Shown: positions 35,152-46,234 of the stretch, piece after piece
How the letters are laid out: each line of letters begins with the position of its first letter
How positions within the stretch are numbered: position 1 is the first letter of the stretch
From: Onchidella celtica
Lineage: Eukaryota; Mollusca; Gastropoda; Systellommatophora; Onchidiidae
Assembly: GCA_963931925.1 (NCBI GenBank)
Contig: OZ007571.1
Coordinates: 61,077,519 to 61,141,518 of the forward strand
DNA length: 64,000 bases
Reading direction: 5' to 3'
Translations under genes and position numbers: made by a program
Notes under the pieces: generated by a model
The model's database searches: none
What the model was told of the DNA's origin: nothing
The model's input: the letters and a program-made list of their open reading frames with translations, nothing else

Positions 35152-35882
35152 ATCTCTTCGGGGTTTCACGAAATGATTATTTTTGGTCAACTGGCCCGTA
35201 GATACTGATTATATTGACGCACTGTGTGTTCAGATAGGTGTGAGGGTAAAGTAAGGGGTAAAAAATGGTCATAGTAACCTTTTTGAATCATTTTTGGGAG
35301 AATTGGCCACAAATAACAGTTTGCCGGGAGCATTTTGTCCTTTTGGACACAATAACACAACAGCTCCCCCATTGTTTGTTTGTTTGCTAGAACACCTGGG
35401 GCATATCATAATAATTATTTGGGGCGAGGTGACCGCGCCCCATGGTATTAACTGTATTGGAATTCTCATAATAAAGAGAAAGAAATAATTAAGCCTTTAT
35501 AGTGCTAAAGGTCATGGTTGAGGTTAATATTAATGAAAATAATAACAATGGTAATACTAATAATAAAAACAGTCATGATATCATAATAATATAATAATAC
35601 AATAACATGATAATAATAACGAAAATAATAAAAGAAACAGAAGATGTGGTAATAGAATGATATAATAATAATTATAAGAGTAATAATAATAATAATTCAA
35701 TATGAAGTGTTGTTTTTTTTTCTGTTCACTTCATTTTGTGATTATATACAATGATTTCTTCCACAACTGAATATTTTTCATCCACGGTCATTCGTGTAAG
35801 GGAGTAAAACTTTCTCACGGAACTGGAGGATGTAGACGAGATGTGGAAATTCAGAAAGTTCCTGCTTGTGACAGAAATTGAA
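35152..35882. other. Non-coding, AT-rich ATAAT-type tract
   Basis: 35500-35700 is an irregular AATAAT-rich stretch. No gene. Confidence 0.5.
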
Positions 35883-35960
35883 CTTCTTTGTAGTTGTTGT
35901 CGTTGTTGCTGTTGTTGTTGTTGTTGTTGTTGTTGTTGCTGTTGTTGTTGTTAGCTTTGT
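35883..35960. repeat. (TTG)n trinucleotide repeat
   Basis: GTT/GCT units; the poly-Leu and poly-Thr ORFs over it are artefacts. Confidence 0.9.
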
Positions 35961-36757
35961 TATTGTTGCTGCTACTGCAAAGTTACATTGATGTGATTTT
36001 GAGCTCTCTGCCTGTATTTGAAACACTTAAGAGCTTTCTTTCGAGTCCCTCTCTCTCTCTCTTTTTCTCTCTCTCATGCCTTTCTTCTCACGGACTCATC
36101 CCCCCCCCCCACCCCACCACCCTCCCTTTTGGAAAAAGAGTAAACGTCCGGGTCCTGGTAGAAATCGATACCCCAGACACGTGTGTCGTCAAACGGGACT
36201 CTCGAAATTTGGCAAAGACATTTAAAAATCCGAGTGGAAAAATTTAACGAATTTATAGATAGAAGGGTCACCGTGACGTCAGCTCTGGAAGGATCTGCAG
36301 CTCTCCACGTGATGGGAAAAGAAATCATCTATTTATTTATTAATATTTTGTGTTATACAATAATAAAATTAAACCGCTTTAATGTTTTCCCATTTCGTGT
36401 CATAATCTCCTGCTCACAAATCATGCAAGTTTTTATTCAACTTTTGTAAACGAGTTCAGCACATTCCTTTAATTAAACTGGAGATGAATCGTGGGAAAAT
36501 CCCATAGTTTTGGGGCAAGTTAGGACAAAAAAAGAAAATTGTGCTCAGAAATCTCAAAAGTTGTATTTGGCTGCTGGCCCACTGAGTCGACCCTGTTTCG
36601 TCTCGGTTCTAATGGTGAGATGTGGGCTGTGGAGTTATGCAGGACCTGTCGCACTGGCGAGATCAAAACATGCCTATCTCACTAGTTCAGGCGCGACAAA
36701 ACTGTCTTGAGCCAGCCGGGGGAAGGAGAGACTCCACACAAAGCAAACTTTTCAATG
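35961..36757. other. Non-coding, no gene recognised
   Basis: CT- and C-rich at 36050-36120. ORFs up to 117 codons lack motifs. Confidence 0.45.
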
Positions 36758-37137
36758 GGGACACGATGGTCTAGCGGCAAGGGTTCGCCTCTTATGCCAG
36801 AGGTACCGGGTGCAAATCTCGGTCGGTGCAGGCATGTTGGAATTTTAGGACTTTTTTCCTCATATTTTCCTGTCCCTGATCCTATGGTAGGCAGGATCGA
36901 GCACCTAGTCTTCTCGGATAAGGACGAAATATTCGGAGCGTTCGTGTGCACGTTGTGCACGCTAAAGATACCTTAGCAGTTGGAAATCGTGAAGAGCAGG
37001 CCATACAACGCCGCTGCCCGGGCTAAATTCTAAAAGAAACGAATCCCTACCACAGCAAGAGAAATAAAAACAAGAAAAAGTGAGGTGTAAATGCCTAGGG
37101 CAGCGAACCTCCTAAATTAAAGACCTAAACACAGACG
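36758..37137 (+). mobile_element. tRNA-derived SINE, full length (380 bp)
   Basis: Same family and same 3' tail as 6805-7206 (AGGTGTAAATGCC, GGGCAGCGAACCTCCTAA). The B box is slightly changed (GGTGCAAATCT). Flanked by TTTCAATG at 36750-36757 and 37138-37145. Confidence 0.88.
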
Positions 37138-37554
37138 TTTCAATGAGTGTAAAGTCATCCATAAGGAAGAAATGGAAATAATCAGTAGCGTATTACCTCT
37201 GGTACGAGATCTGGATCAGATAACTGAAGCAACTTTCGAAATGGCCGCGGATGTCATACTTTCTGACTGTCATGTTGAGCCTCTTGGTTTGTTTGTTGTT
37301 TTTTTTTCCTGATCAAAATAATTATGCGTTTTATCCGTGGTAAACGGAGCAAAAAAAACAACAAAAAACAACTCCCACATCATCATCTTTTTGAATCATG
37401 TCAAACACATCCTGGATATCTGTGGATCCATGAAAGAATTATTTTCTGAAGTGGATCGGCAGCGCATCTTGTCGTATGTGAAGGAGGCCGAAATCTACCA
37501 GTTGATTATTTTTGTCATATAATTATTTACAAAATTCGTGTTACAGATCTATGG
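37138..37554. other. Non-coding, no gene recognised
   Basis: T- and A-runs at about 37300-37310 and 37351-37370. Confidence 0.45.
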
Positions 37555-38215
37555 ACATACTTTACAGAACGGACCTTTTCCTCACTAGATCTTTAATTTC
37601 ATGATTTGAGGTCTTTATCTTAGGAGGTTCGCTGCCCTTGGCATTTACACCTCACTTTACTTGTTTTATTATTTCTTGTTCTGGAGGGGGGGGGGGGGGG
37701 GAGATGATATGAATACATTTTTAATCTATTAATTTCAATTTTGCCCGGGCAGCGGCCTTTCGGCCTGCTCTTTACGATTTCCAACTGCCAAGGTATCTTT
37801 AACGTGCGCAACGTGCACACGGGCCCTCCGAATTTTTTCGTCCTTATCCGAGAAGACTAGGTACTCGATCCTATCCCCCAATAGGACCAGGGACTTTAAA
37901 ATATGAGAAAAATCCAATTTCCAAGAACTACTTGGTCCTACCCCTCAATAGGACCAGGGACTTGAAAATATGAGAAAAATCCACTTTCCAACATGCCTGC
38001 ACTGCCCGGGTTTAGAACCCGGGACCCTTGGCATGAGAGGCGAGCACCTTGCCTCTAGACCACCTTGTCCCCGATCTTTAATTTCACTTTTAATTGATCT
38101 TATTTATAGGAATCTGAACTCTGAAAACTAACCCGAAGTAAGAAAACGGAAAAAAGGCAGACAGATGCTGTGTGGCCATATCGTGCCGACGCGCCCTTAA
38201 ACCCAAACTCTAACT
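37555..38215 (+). repeat. Dispersed repeat R11, copy 2, split by a SINE
   Basis: Left part (TTTACAGAACGG, TTTTCC) and right part (ATCGTGCCGACGCGCC, AACTCAAACTC) match 5340-5540. The SINE at 37602-38072 lies between. Confidence 0.6.
37602..38072 (-). mobile_element. tRNA-derived SINE with internal duplication (471 bp)
   Basis: Reverse-strand copy of the same SINE. A perfect 14-bp target duplication GATCTTTAATTTCA flanks it (37588-37601 and 38073-38086). About 75 bp of the body (around AATAGGACCAGGGACTT and AAATATGAGAAAAATCCA) is present twice in tandem, which accounts for the extra length over the usual 380-400 bp. Confidence 0.92.
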
Positions 38216-38439
38216 CAAACTCCTGAAGTTTCAAAACATAAAACGTTGTACATAACTTGTGACAGGGCCATGCTATGGCATGATGAAGTGTATTCTGTCA
38301 TTGTCCTAAAATATGAAAAATGTGAGGATATCTCAGCTCTGAGAGTAGCTTTTTAAACTATGTTTTTGAGGGGTTAAAAATTGCTCCAATACTTTGTAAA
38401 GTTTAACTACAAATTTTTACAAGCCACTTTCTTGAAATC

Positions 38440-38690
38440 TGCAGATGTTGAGATGGAAACAGGTCAGTAGGAAAGCGACGCTGTGTCATTTACTTATCGG
38501 CTTGAGAGATTGCGTTACACATTACGATTTTGGTCCTGCTAGCGAGTTGTGTTGTATACGAATTGAAACCTGCTGATTTGAAGATGGAACAAAGCTGTAT
38601 GAGAGGGACATTGTGCCGCTTATTTATCGCTTTGAGAGGCTGTCACATATTACAATTCTGGTGCGGTTAGTGATTTATGTTGTATACGAA
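38440..38690. repeat. Two tandem copies of a ~130-bp unit
   Basis: AGATGGAA at 38451 and 38582, CTTGAGAG/TTTGAGAG, and GTTGTATACGAA at 38551 and 38679 occur in the same order. Diverged. Confidence 0.7.
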
Positions 38691-39008
38691 GTGCGTCTGA
38701 ACCTAAAACACAGATTGATATTTTCCATAATTGCAGCTCTAACAGAGATCGCTGAAAGGTTGAAAAAGCAAATGAGCATCCGTTGACAAACAAGAACAGC
38801 CATTTAAAGGGCGAGCAATGCACAGCTGGTCAGTGTCACTGCAAAATAATTCCCCTTGTTTCTCATACCCCGACCCTCTCCCTGCTCCAACAGGAAACAG
38901 GGACGAGACTCAGTCTCCAAGAATTACAAGGTTCTAACTCCCATCCGTCAACGTTTGAGAAACTGATGATTGAAGTTTCCCTTGCTCATAGCTTTTGATG
39001 ATACGCCT

Positions 39009-39165
39009 TTTTGTCTCTTTAGTAATGCTTACATATTACACACCAAACCTACTTGACACTTTGACACACAGTGGAGAAGGCCTGTAGAAGTAATGTATAG
39101 CGTGTAACTCAATTCAACCAAAAAGCTTAGATAGAGTCTTGTCATTCTAAGGTGAACGACTGCGT
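39009..39165 (+). repeat. Dispersed repeat R8a, empty-site copy
   Basis: Matches 41976-42042 plus 47252-47325 (TACTTGACACTTTGACACA, GGAGAAGGCC, TAGAAGTAATGTA, GTAACTCAATTCA). In that other copy a 5.2-kb insertion lies after GGAGAAGGCCAAT. The sequence before it (38840-39008) also resembles 41400-41650 more weakly. Confidence 0.8.
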
Positions 39166-39404
39166 ATTGGTCTGTTTCATTTGGCGTCACAGAACTTGTG
39201 CTCCATCGAAGTTTTTGGATTTTATTTCGTTTTTCGTCTAAAATTCCAAGACCATAATTTATCTGTTTAATGTTTTGTTTTCCTATAAATTTCAATTCTA
39301 CTTTTTTTCTTTTGGATTACAGCTAATCTTTGCGAGTGCGTATGTGAAGCCGCCGGGTAAGAGAAAAATAATATTTGCAAGTGAGCATGCTCAGCCGCCG
39401 TGCA

Positions 39405-39440
39405 CACCGGGGGCGGGGATGACGTGACGTCAGTATCACA
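39405..39440. promoter_or_regulatory. GC-box and CRE cluster
   Basis: GGGGGCGGGG is followed directly by TGACGTGACGTCA, which holds a full CRE palindrome TGACGTCA. No convincing gene follows; the next ORF (64 codons) runs into a GT repeat. Confidence 0.3.
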
Positions 39441-39449
39441 CGTTTGTAG

Positions 39450-39553
39450 GTAGTCTTCATGTCTCTCGACAGTTTTGTCGTAAGACTCATGAGTGTGTGT
39501 TTATATGCGTTTGTAGCCTTCTTGTCAGTTCATAGCTTTGTACCAATAACTGT

Positions 39554-39600
<47 letters not shown>

Positions 39601-40060
39601 ATTCATATGTAGACTTGGTGTCACTCAACATCTATGTATCAGTAAACACGTAAATGTTTATGTTCATAAAACATAATGCGTAGTCCTCATGCCATGTCAC
39701 AGCTTCGTATCAATAACCATGAACGTTTACAATTATTCGTTTGTAGTTATCATGACTTTCAACATCTTTATATTACTACTTGCGTATGTGTTTGTACTGT
39801 TAATATTATTTTATGTTATTCAAAAGTGGCCCTCATACCATTTTATATCTTGTCGTCATTGTTTAGGTGTGAGTATTTGTATATTTGTATTTATAAGTAG
39901 CCCTCACACCATTTCATAGCTTGTGGTCAGTGTGTGGGAGTGAGTATTTGTATTATTACTTGCATTCATAAGGCGCCCCCGTGCTATTTCATAGCATTTA
40001 GCCACTGTCTGTGTGTTTATTCATAAATAGCCATAATGCCATTTCACAGTTTTTTGTCAA
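39450..40060. repeat. Degenerate ~70-bp tandem repeats, about 9 units
   Basis: Variants of GTAGCCCTCATGCCATTTC and ATAGCTT recur at about 39450, 39512, 39610, 39680, 39745, 39825, 39897, 39971 and 40027. A (GT)n expansion at 39555-39597 sits inside one unit. Confidence 0.7.
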
Positions 40061-41660
40061 TGTTAATAATAATTATGTGCGTGTTTGCATTCTCACCCAG
40101 TCCCGATGTTTGGGCTCAGTAACACTGCATGCAGAGTGAGTAAAAAATAAAAAAAAACGGGTAAAGATTCTAGGAAAACGGGGATGATCCACGCCCAACC
40201 ATCCAAGTTCCCATGCAAACAAGCTCCATTTTCCCTTCCTCATTTCACCCCATGCCAAACTTCAGCTTCTCATTTTCTCCAATGCCAATTCCCTCTCCTT
40301 CTTTCTCCTCTTCTTTGCCCTTTCTAATTTTCTTCAGGTTTTTTTTTTCTCCCCCTTTCCTTTGTTTAAAATCTTTCCCAACTTTACCCCTCCTGCACAC
40401 TTCTCTCTCCTCTTAATTCGATTCTCCACATCCTAACTCCCGGCCCTTTTCTCAATCTCGCCTCCCCACCCCCCCCCCCACCCCAATTTCTGTACATTTG
40501 CCCGGGGAGCAAGCACCCGTCCCACGGACACAGCGAGTTCCCCAGCGCGAGCTTTTGTCGAAGTCATCCATTTTTCAGGCACTCAAGCTGAAAGAGGAAT
40601 TAGGATGCAGGAGGAGGGAAACACGGTGCCCATGATCAAATTTTGGGGGGGAAGGGGGAGGGGGGAAGGGAACCATTTCACCACCTCGATTGGCCGTTTC
40701 TTTCTGGGCTTTCAAACGAACGTGAGGATGGGCATATAGTTCTCCGGTCTCTTCTTGGCCTTTCTGGCAAGTTCCAAGATCCCTGGGATAAAATGATTTT
40801 GTGCGGTTGGAATCGAAAGAAAGGGGTTGGGGGAAAGGGGGGAGGGGGTGGGTTAGAGGGTAGAGGAGCACGGAGCTGGGAAAGAAAGCAGAGAAAAGAA
40901 GGAAGGCTTCCAAAAAAGAAAAAAGAACGTGGGAAGAGGTTGGATATTTGGCAATTTGAAGACGGAAATAAGAACCCCCCCCCCCCCCCAAATAAAATGG
41001 TGTATAGTTTACTGATAAGAAACTATTTTAAAGCAAAACAATAAAAGTGACAATGTAGACAGCAGGAATAGAGTAAAGCAACTGCAACAGCAGCGTCAAC
41101 AACACAATAGCAGTGAAAGTGGTGACGCATTCAAATTAATGAGAGCGGATCTGGCGAAATCGGGCTTATGGTGGAATTTTTACACCTCTTTGAAAATTCA
41201 AACTAAAATATTTCTAAGACGATTTCAAGCAATATATTTTAACGAAATAGAGAAAAATGAATAATCTTTCATTTCATAAGCAAACCGGAATTTCCATAGA
41301 AAATACTTCCACCTTCGGAGATGAATTTTCAAGAACTTGGTCTTTCACCTTAAACCTGATTTTGCCACATCCACTCACAATTCTGTTTCAGGTCGGTTTT
41401 GACACAGCTTGAGCTTCTTTCGAATCAACTGGCTAGTCAGACTTGTTTCAATCTCACTAGTGCGCTCGGTCCCCTTATAATCTGCATAGTCCAGGTCTCA
41501 TGCTGAAACCGTCTTGACTCCTCGTTCCCTTACAAGGACACGGTTCTAATTACCTTCCGTCAACTCACAGAATTCCAGGATCGAAGTTTTGCGTGATCAT
41601 AGCTTTCAGAGCAAAGAACTTTTTATCTTTTTGGTAATACCAGAGAGTATGTATTTGTAG
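40061..41660. other. Non-coding with pyrimidine-rich and G-rich tracts
   Basis: Pyrimidine-rich at 40230-40490, G-rich at 40645-40870, C-run at 40976-40989. The two overlapping ORFs of 133-138 codons are compositional. 41400-41650 resembles 38840-39030. Confidence 0.5.
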
Positions 41661-41990
41661 AGGCATCTCACTTCCGCCAAATCGCGAAACTAGGTCCCTG
41701 CGGTAAACAAGAATTTGACGAATTGAAAGAGACCGTCTTCACCAAAGATAGTGTGCATATTAATTTTGTTTACTGTGATTTCTTCATATCTTTGGGTTGA
41801 TTGAAACTATTTATAGCCGTTTGTAAGTTCTTACTCCCCGTGGAAATGCACAAACGGGTATTGCTTACCGCAGCGACCTACTTTCCGCTCCATGCTAACA
41901 GTGGTTTGGCGGAGTCTCCCGTGTCTCGCCGTGCAAATCGACTAACAGTGAAACCTCTCTATACACACATACTCTCTGATAATACTTACA
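41661..41990 (+). repeat. Dispersed repeat R8b, copy 1
   Basis: Collinear with 50704-51007: CTTCATATCTTTGGGTTG, GACCTACTTTCCGCTCCATG, GTTTGGCGGAG, CACATACTCTCTGAT. Confidence 0.8.
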
Positions 41991-42331
41991 AATTACATAC
42001 GGAATCTGCTTGATACTTTGACACATAATGGAGAAGGCCAATTGTCACGAGCAGAGTTAGGGTCTTGGGGATGTTACGACTGCACGAGAGGCAACTAACT
42101 CACACTCGGACACAACCACACAAGAAAAGTATTAAATAACTAGAGCGTATATATGTCAGGCCGGTCAGGCCATAGTTTACATAAATATTAATAACAAAAC
42201 AAAAGACAATAGGGGTATATATTCAAACCAAAAAACTCTAATTAATAACTTAACCAATGATATTCATGTAACTATGGAGGTAATGCAATCAATAGCAAAT
42301 AGGTATATTATACGAAACTAGATATCAATTT

Positions 42332-43018
42332 CTATGTCAGGCCAGAGTTTTCTGCTATTGTATAACAGTACACAATACAGCCTGCTACTGTCACCCCCCA
42401 CTGTCTTGTGGGTCATCTCGGGAGAGAGGAAGACTAGGGGAAGGTAACCCTGAATACAAATACCACACTGCCTTGTGTGTTGCTATGATAGCAAAGGCTA
42501 TGGGAGTAAACCCAGACAGAAAATCAGGAGTGGAGACCCGAAGGTGGTTGTCAGGGAGAACTGCATCAAACTGGCTTCCAGCATCTCCTGCAGCCGGACT
42601 AGTTCCAAATGTATTGACCTGGTCTCTCCCTTGGGTTTAACTAGAATGGCAGAGAGAGGGGTGGTGCCTCTGGGCAAAGCACCATCTCTTAAAAATAGCC
42701 CAGGCAAGGCAGCAAAACGAGGAGGCGTTTGCTCGGGCTTGGCAAGCGTCTGTCTCTCCTCTATAAGCCCACCCATTTCCGATTTGGAGAGGACACTCCA
42801 GCCATCCGTTACGGATGGGCACAACACGGGAGGTGGCAGTTACCGGTGATAAGCTCAATCCATTTGGCGTACGGATGAGCGCCAGGGGTCCCCTCTGTCG
42901 GTGGGAGCGGCTTTTCAGCTGCATTGATCAACTACCGCCCGCCGTAACCTGGGCAGCCCCCAGGCAGTTGGGTGTTATTCCGCCACGTCAGCCTGCTTCA
43001 TAAGGTGGTTGGAGCTAG
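42332..43018 (+). other. 5' region of the LINE
   Basis: Two overlapping ORFs (42475-42849, 124 codons; 42815-43003, 62 codons, in the ORF2 frame) end before the main ORF. They could be an ORF1 remnant or untranslated leader; neither shows a known ORF1 domain. Confidence 0.45.
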
Positions 43019-43102
43019 ACCAAAAGTCGAAAAGCTGACGTAAAGTGTGCACCTGGCAAAAACAGAAAAATACTAAAACTTGGTACCTGGAACGTCAGAA
43101 CA

Positions 43103-46100
43103 ATGCGCCCAGGCTTGCAACAGCAAGATCTCACTGATATTGACTCCATCAGGAAATCCCAAATTATTGATCGAGAACTTCAGCTACTAAACATCGACAT
43201 CGCTGCCCTTCAAGAAACTCGACTTCCCGACTCCGGGTCAGTCAAAGAAGAAAACTACACCTTCTTCTGGCAGGGCCTTAGCAGCGAACAGCCGAGAATC
43301 CACGGCGTGGGCTTCGCCGTAAAAAACTCCCTTATCAATTCGATCGCAACTCCAATTGGAGTGTCAGAACGCATCATGACACTCAGACTGAACACCCGGT
43401 CTGGTTTTACCAACATTATCTGTGTCTATGCCCCAACACTTACCTCCTCTGACGAAACCAAAGACATTTTCTACGAGGCATTGCAGAGGACTCTCCACAA
43501 CATCCCTCTCACCGAAGGCCTGCTAATTCTGGGTGACTTTAACGCTCGAGTGGGAGCAGATCACTCCGCATGGCCAAAGTGCATTGGGCACTTCGGCATT
43601 GGCAACATCAACGAAAACGGGCAGCGCCTTCTGGAGCTATGCTCCGTAAACTCATTATGTGTTACAAACACGTACTTTGACCTTAAGAGATGCCAAAGAA
43701 CATCATGGCGCCATCCCAGGTCTGGCCATTGGCATCAATTAGATCTTATTCTCTCAAGGAGGAAGAGTTTGGGCTGTATAAAAATAACTCGTTCCCTCCA
43801 CAGTGCTGACTGTGACACCGACCATGCACTGGTAGTCAGCAAAATCAAAATTTCGGCCAAGAAAATATACAGATCAAAAGCCCCTTCAATCCCCAAGATC
43901 AATGTAACAGCAATCAGAGATGAATCAAATAGAAAGTCATTTGAAAAGTTATTTGCTGAAAGCATGGATAATGTCACCCAATGTGACTCGGTAGATGAAA
44001 CATGGAACACTCTCAGTTCAAAAATTCATGGCTGTGCCATCAAGTCTTTTGGACAGCATAAAGTTTCAAACAACGACTGGGTAGCCCAGAACAGCGAAAT
44101 TCTCCTACCTCTCATTGAGCAAAAGAAATCTGCTTTCAATGAGTATAACAAAAATTGCAATCAGAGTACAAAAACTTGTTTGAAAAATGCAAAAGCTAAA
44201 CTTCAGCTGGAGGTAAGACGTTGCGCCAACAAATACTGGACAGACTTGTGTAACAGCATACAAGAGGCAAATGAAAAGGGAGATATGAAAACCGCCTTTA
44301 GCCAGATGAAAGTAGCTCTTGGGCCAATCATCACCAAAAGCGCCCCACTTAAGTCTGTAAATGGTGAACCCATCACAGATAAAAATGAACAACTGAATAG
44401 GTGGGTAGAGCATTACTCTCTGTTGTATTCAACTGAGAAAAATATTCCACCAGATTTTGAGGAACACCTCCAAAAACTGCCAATAATGGCCGAACTTGAC
44501 GCTGAACCTTCCTTAGTCGAGCTTTCCAATGCAATCGACCACCTGTCTGCTGGAAAAGCCACAGGAAGTGACAACATTCCTGCAGAGGTATTAAAAGACC
44601 TAAAAGGCCCACTATTACCACACCTGTATAATCTGTTACTGCAGTGTTGGAAAGAAGGCGTGATACCACATGATATGAGAGACGCCAAAATTGTCACACT
44701 TTACAAGAACAAAGGAGACAAAGGCGACTGCAACAACTATCGAGGCATATCCCTCCTCAGCATTACTGGAAAGGCTTTTGCTCGCGTCATCCTCTGCCGC
44801 CTTCAACAACTGGCGGAAAAAGTCTTACCAGAAACACAATGTGGCTTTCGAAGCAAACGATCAACTATTGACATGATATTTGCACTTCGGCAAATCCAAG
44901 AAAAATGTAAAGAACAAAACAGGCCGCTTATAACATGCTTTGTGGACCTAACAAAGGCTTTCGACACCGTAAGCCGATCTGGCCTGTATGCAGTCCTTAA
45001 ATCCATAGGCTGTCCACCAACATTGCTAAAACTTATTGCATCCTTCCACACTGACATGAGGGCATGTGTCAACTTTGAGGGCTGCACATCCAATTCATTT
45101 GCTGTAAACAGCGGTGTGAAGCAGGCATGTGTTCTTGCTCCTACCTTATTTGGTATATATTTTGCAGCCCTACTCAAGAATGCCTTTGGTCAATGTTCAG
45201 GTGGAGTACTTATTAACACCAGAGTGGACGGCTCCATTTTTAATGTTGCCAGACTAAAAGCAAAATCTCGTACAGAGCATATTATGTTACAAGAGCTCCT
45301 CTTCGCAGATGATGCTGCAATCGTGGCCCACGATGAAACCACGCTCCAGGCTCTCATCAATAGCCTTGCCAAAGCCTGTGACAAATTCATGCTAAAGATC
45401 AGTATCTCAAAAACTGTAGTTTTGACACAAGGCTTGAGAAACCCCAACCCAATCATGCTGAATGGCTCTCCTCTGGAGCAAGTGGGAAAATTCTGCTACC
45501 TAGGCTCAACCATCAGTGGTAGCACAGACATAACAACTGAAATAAATGCCAGAATAGGAAAGGCGGCCACAGCTTTTGGCAAACTCTCAAAAAGGGTGTG
45601 GAACAATAGCAAGCTGACCATCAAAACAAAGGTACTCGTGTACCAAACTTGCGTCCTAAGCACCCTGCTGTATGGCTCAGAGACATGGACCACCTACTCC
45701 AAACATGAAAGATCCCTCAACTCTTTCCACCTGCGCTGCCTACGCAAAATTCTCAAGATCAAGTGGCAAGACAGGATCTCAAATATCGAAGTTCTGAGCC
45801 GAGCCAACATTCCATCAACTCAAGCTCTCCTAGGCAAAAAAAGACTGCGGTGGCTTGGACATCTCCACCGTATGGAAAATGATCGCATCCCCAGACAAAT
45901 TCTCTACGGGGAACTTGCTACTGGCAACCGACCCAGAGGTAGGCCACATCTGCGATTCAAAGACACTTGCAAGGTCACGATGAAAGCATTCAACATCGAC
46001 CCCAATGAATGGGAGAACCTTGCAAATGATCGAAGCAGATGGAGACAAAAATTGCGCAGTGGCACGCTCGCAATAGACTTCAAGGCAAAAGAAACATACC

Positions 46101-46234
46101 TGACAAAACCACAGAGGCGGAATGAAAACACTCGCCAAAGTGAACCCAAAAGACTGACCTGCAATCACTGCCATCGCACTCTCGGGTCAAACATTGGTAG
46201 AATAAGCCACGAGAGAAGCTGTCAGTCAAAGTGA
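43103..46234 (+). CDS. LINE ORF2: AP endonuclease and reverse transcriptase (1,043 aa)
   Basis: It nicks target DNA and copies its RNA there. Endonuclease motifs: LQETRL near residue 36, GDFNARVG near 143, QLDLILSRR near 211 and TDHALV near 240. Reverse transcriptase motifs: YRGISLLS near 547, QCGFRSKRST near 580, CFVDLTKAFDTV near 615, SGVKQAC near 671 and LLFADDAAIVA near 733. The tail has RWLGHLHRM, RGRPHLRFKD and a C-terminal CNHC...H...C finger. No stop or frameshift. The endonuclease's first conserved motif (GTWNVRT, with the metal-binding Asn) lies just upstream of the first ATG, in the same open frame, which reaches back to 43019. That extension has no ATG, so the true start is probably upstream of 43103 and non-AUG, or was lost. 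Confidence 0.95.
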   Translation: MRPGLQQQDLTDIDSIRKSQIIDRELQLLNIDIAALQETRLPDSGSVKEENYTFFWQGLSSEQPRIHGVGFAVKNSLINSIATPIGVSERIMTLRLNTRSGFTNIICVYAPTLTSSDETKDIFYEALQRTLHNIPLTEGLLILGDFNARVGADHSAWPKCIGHFGIGNINENGQRLLELCSVNSLCVTNTYFDLKRCQRTSWRHPRSGHWHQLDLILSRRKSLGCIKITRSLHSADCDTDHALVVSKIKISAKKIYRSKAPSIPKINVTAIRDESNRKSFEKLFAESMDNVTQCDSVDETWNTLSSKIHGCAIKSFGQHKVSNNDWVAQNSEILLPLIEQKKSAFNEYNKNCNQSTKTCLKNAKAKLQLEVRRCANKYWTDLCNSIQEANEKGDMKTAFSQMKVALGPIITKSAPLKSVNGEPITDKNEQLNRWVEHYSLLYSTEKNIPPDFEEHLQKLPIMAELDAEPSLVELSNAIDHLSAGKATGSDNIPAEVLKDLKGPLLPHLYNLLLQCWKEGVIPHDMRDAKIVTLYKNKGDKGDCNNYRGISLLSITGKAFARVILCRLQQLAEKVLPETQCGFRSKRSTIDMIFALRQIQEKCKEQNRPLITCFVDLTKAFDTVSRSGLYAVLKSIGCPPTLLKLIASFHTDMRACVNFEGCTSNSFAVNSGVKQACVLAPTLFGIYFAALLKNAFGQCSGGVLINTRVDGSIFNVARLKAKSRTEHIMLQELLFADDAAIVAHDETTLQALINSLAKACDKFMLKISISKTVVLTQGLRNPNPIMLNGSPLEQVGKFCYLGSTISGSTDITTEINARIGKAATAFGKLSKRVWNNSKLTIKTKVLVYQTCVLSTLLYGSETWTTYSKHERSLNSFHLRCLRKILKIKWQDRISNIEVLSRANIPSTQALLGKKRLRWLGHLHRMENDRIPRQILYGELATGNRPRGRPHLRFKDTCKVTMKAFNIDPNEWENLANDRSRWRQKLRSGTLAIDFKAKETYLTKPQRRNENTRQSEPKRLTCNHCHRTLGSNIGRISHERSCQSK

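Noticed and set aside
36883-36930. Hammerhead ribozyme in the SINE body (GGACGAAA)
   Set aside because: GGATAAGGACGAAA resembles one half of the core, but the required CTGANGA half is missing upstream.
42475-43003. ORF1 protein of the LINE
   Set aside because: Two short overlapping ORFs without a recognisable ORF1 domain; kept only as 5' region.
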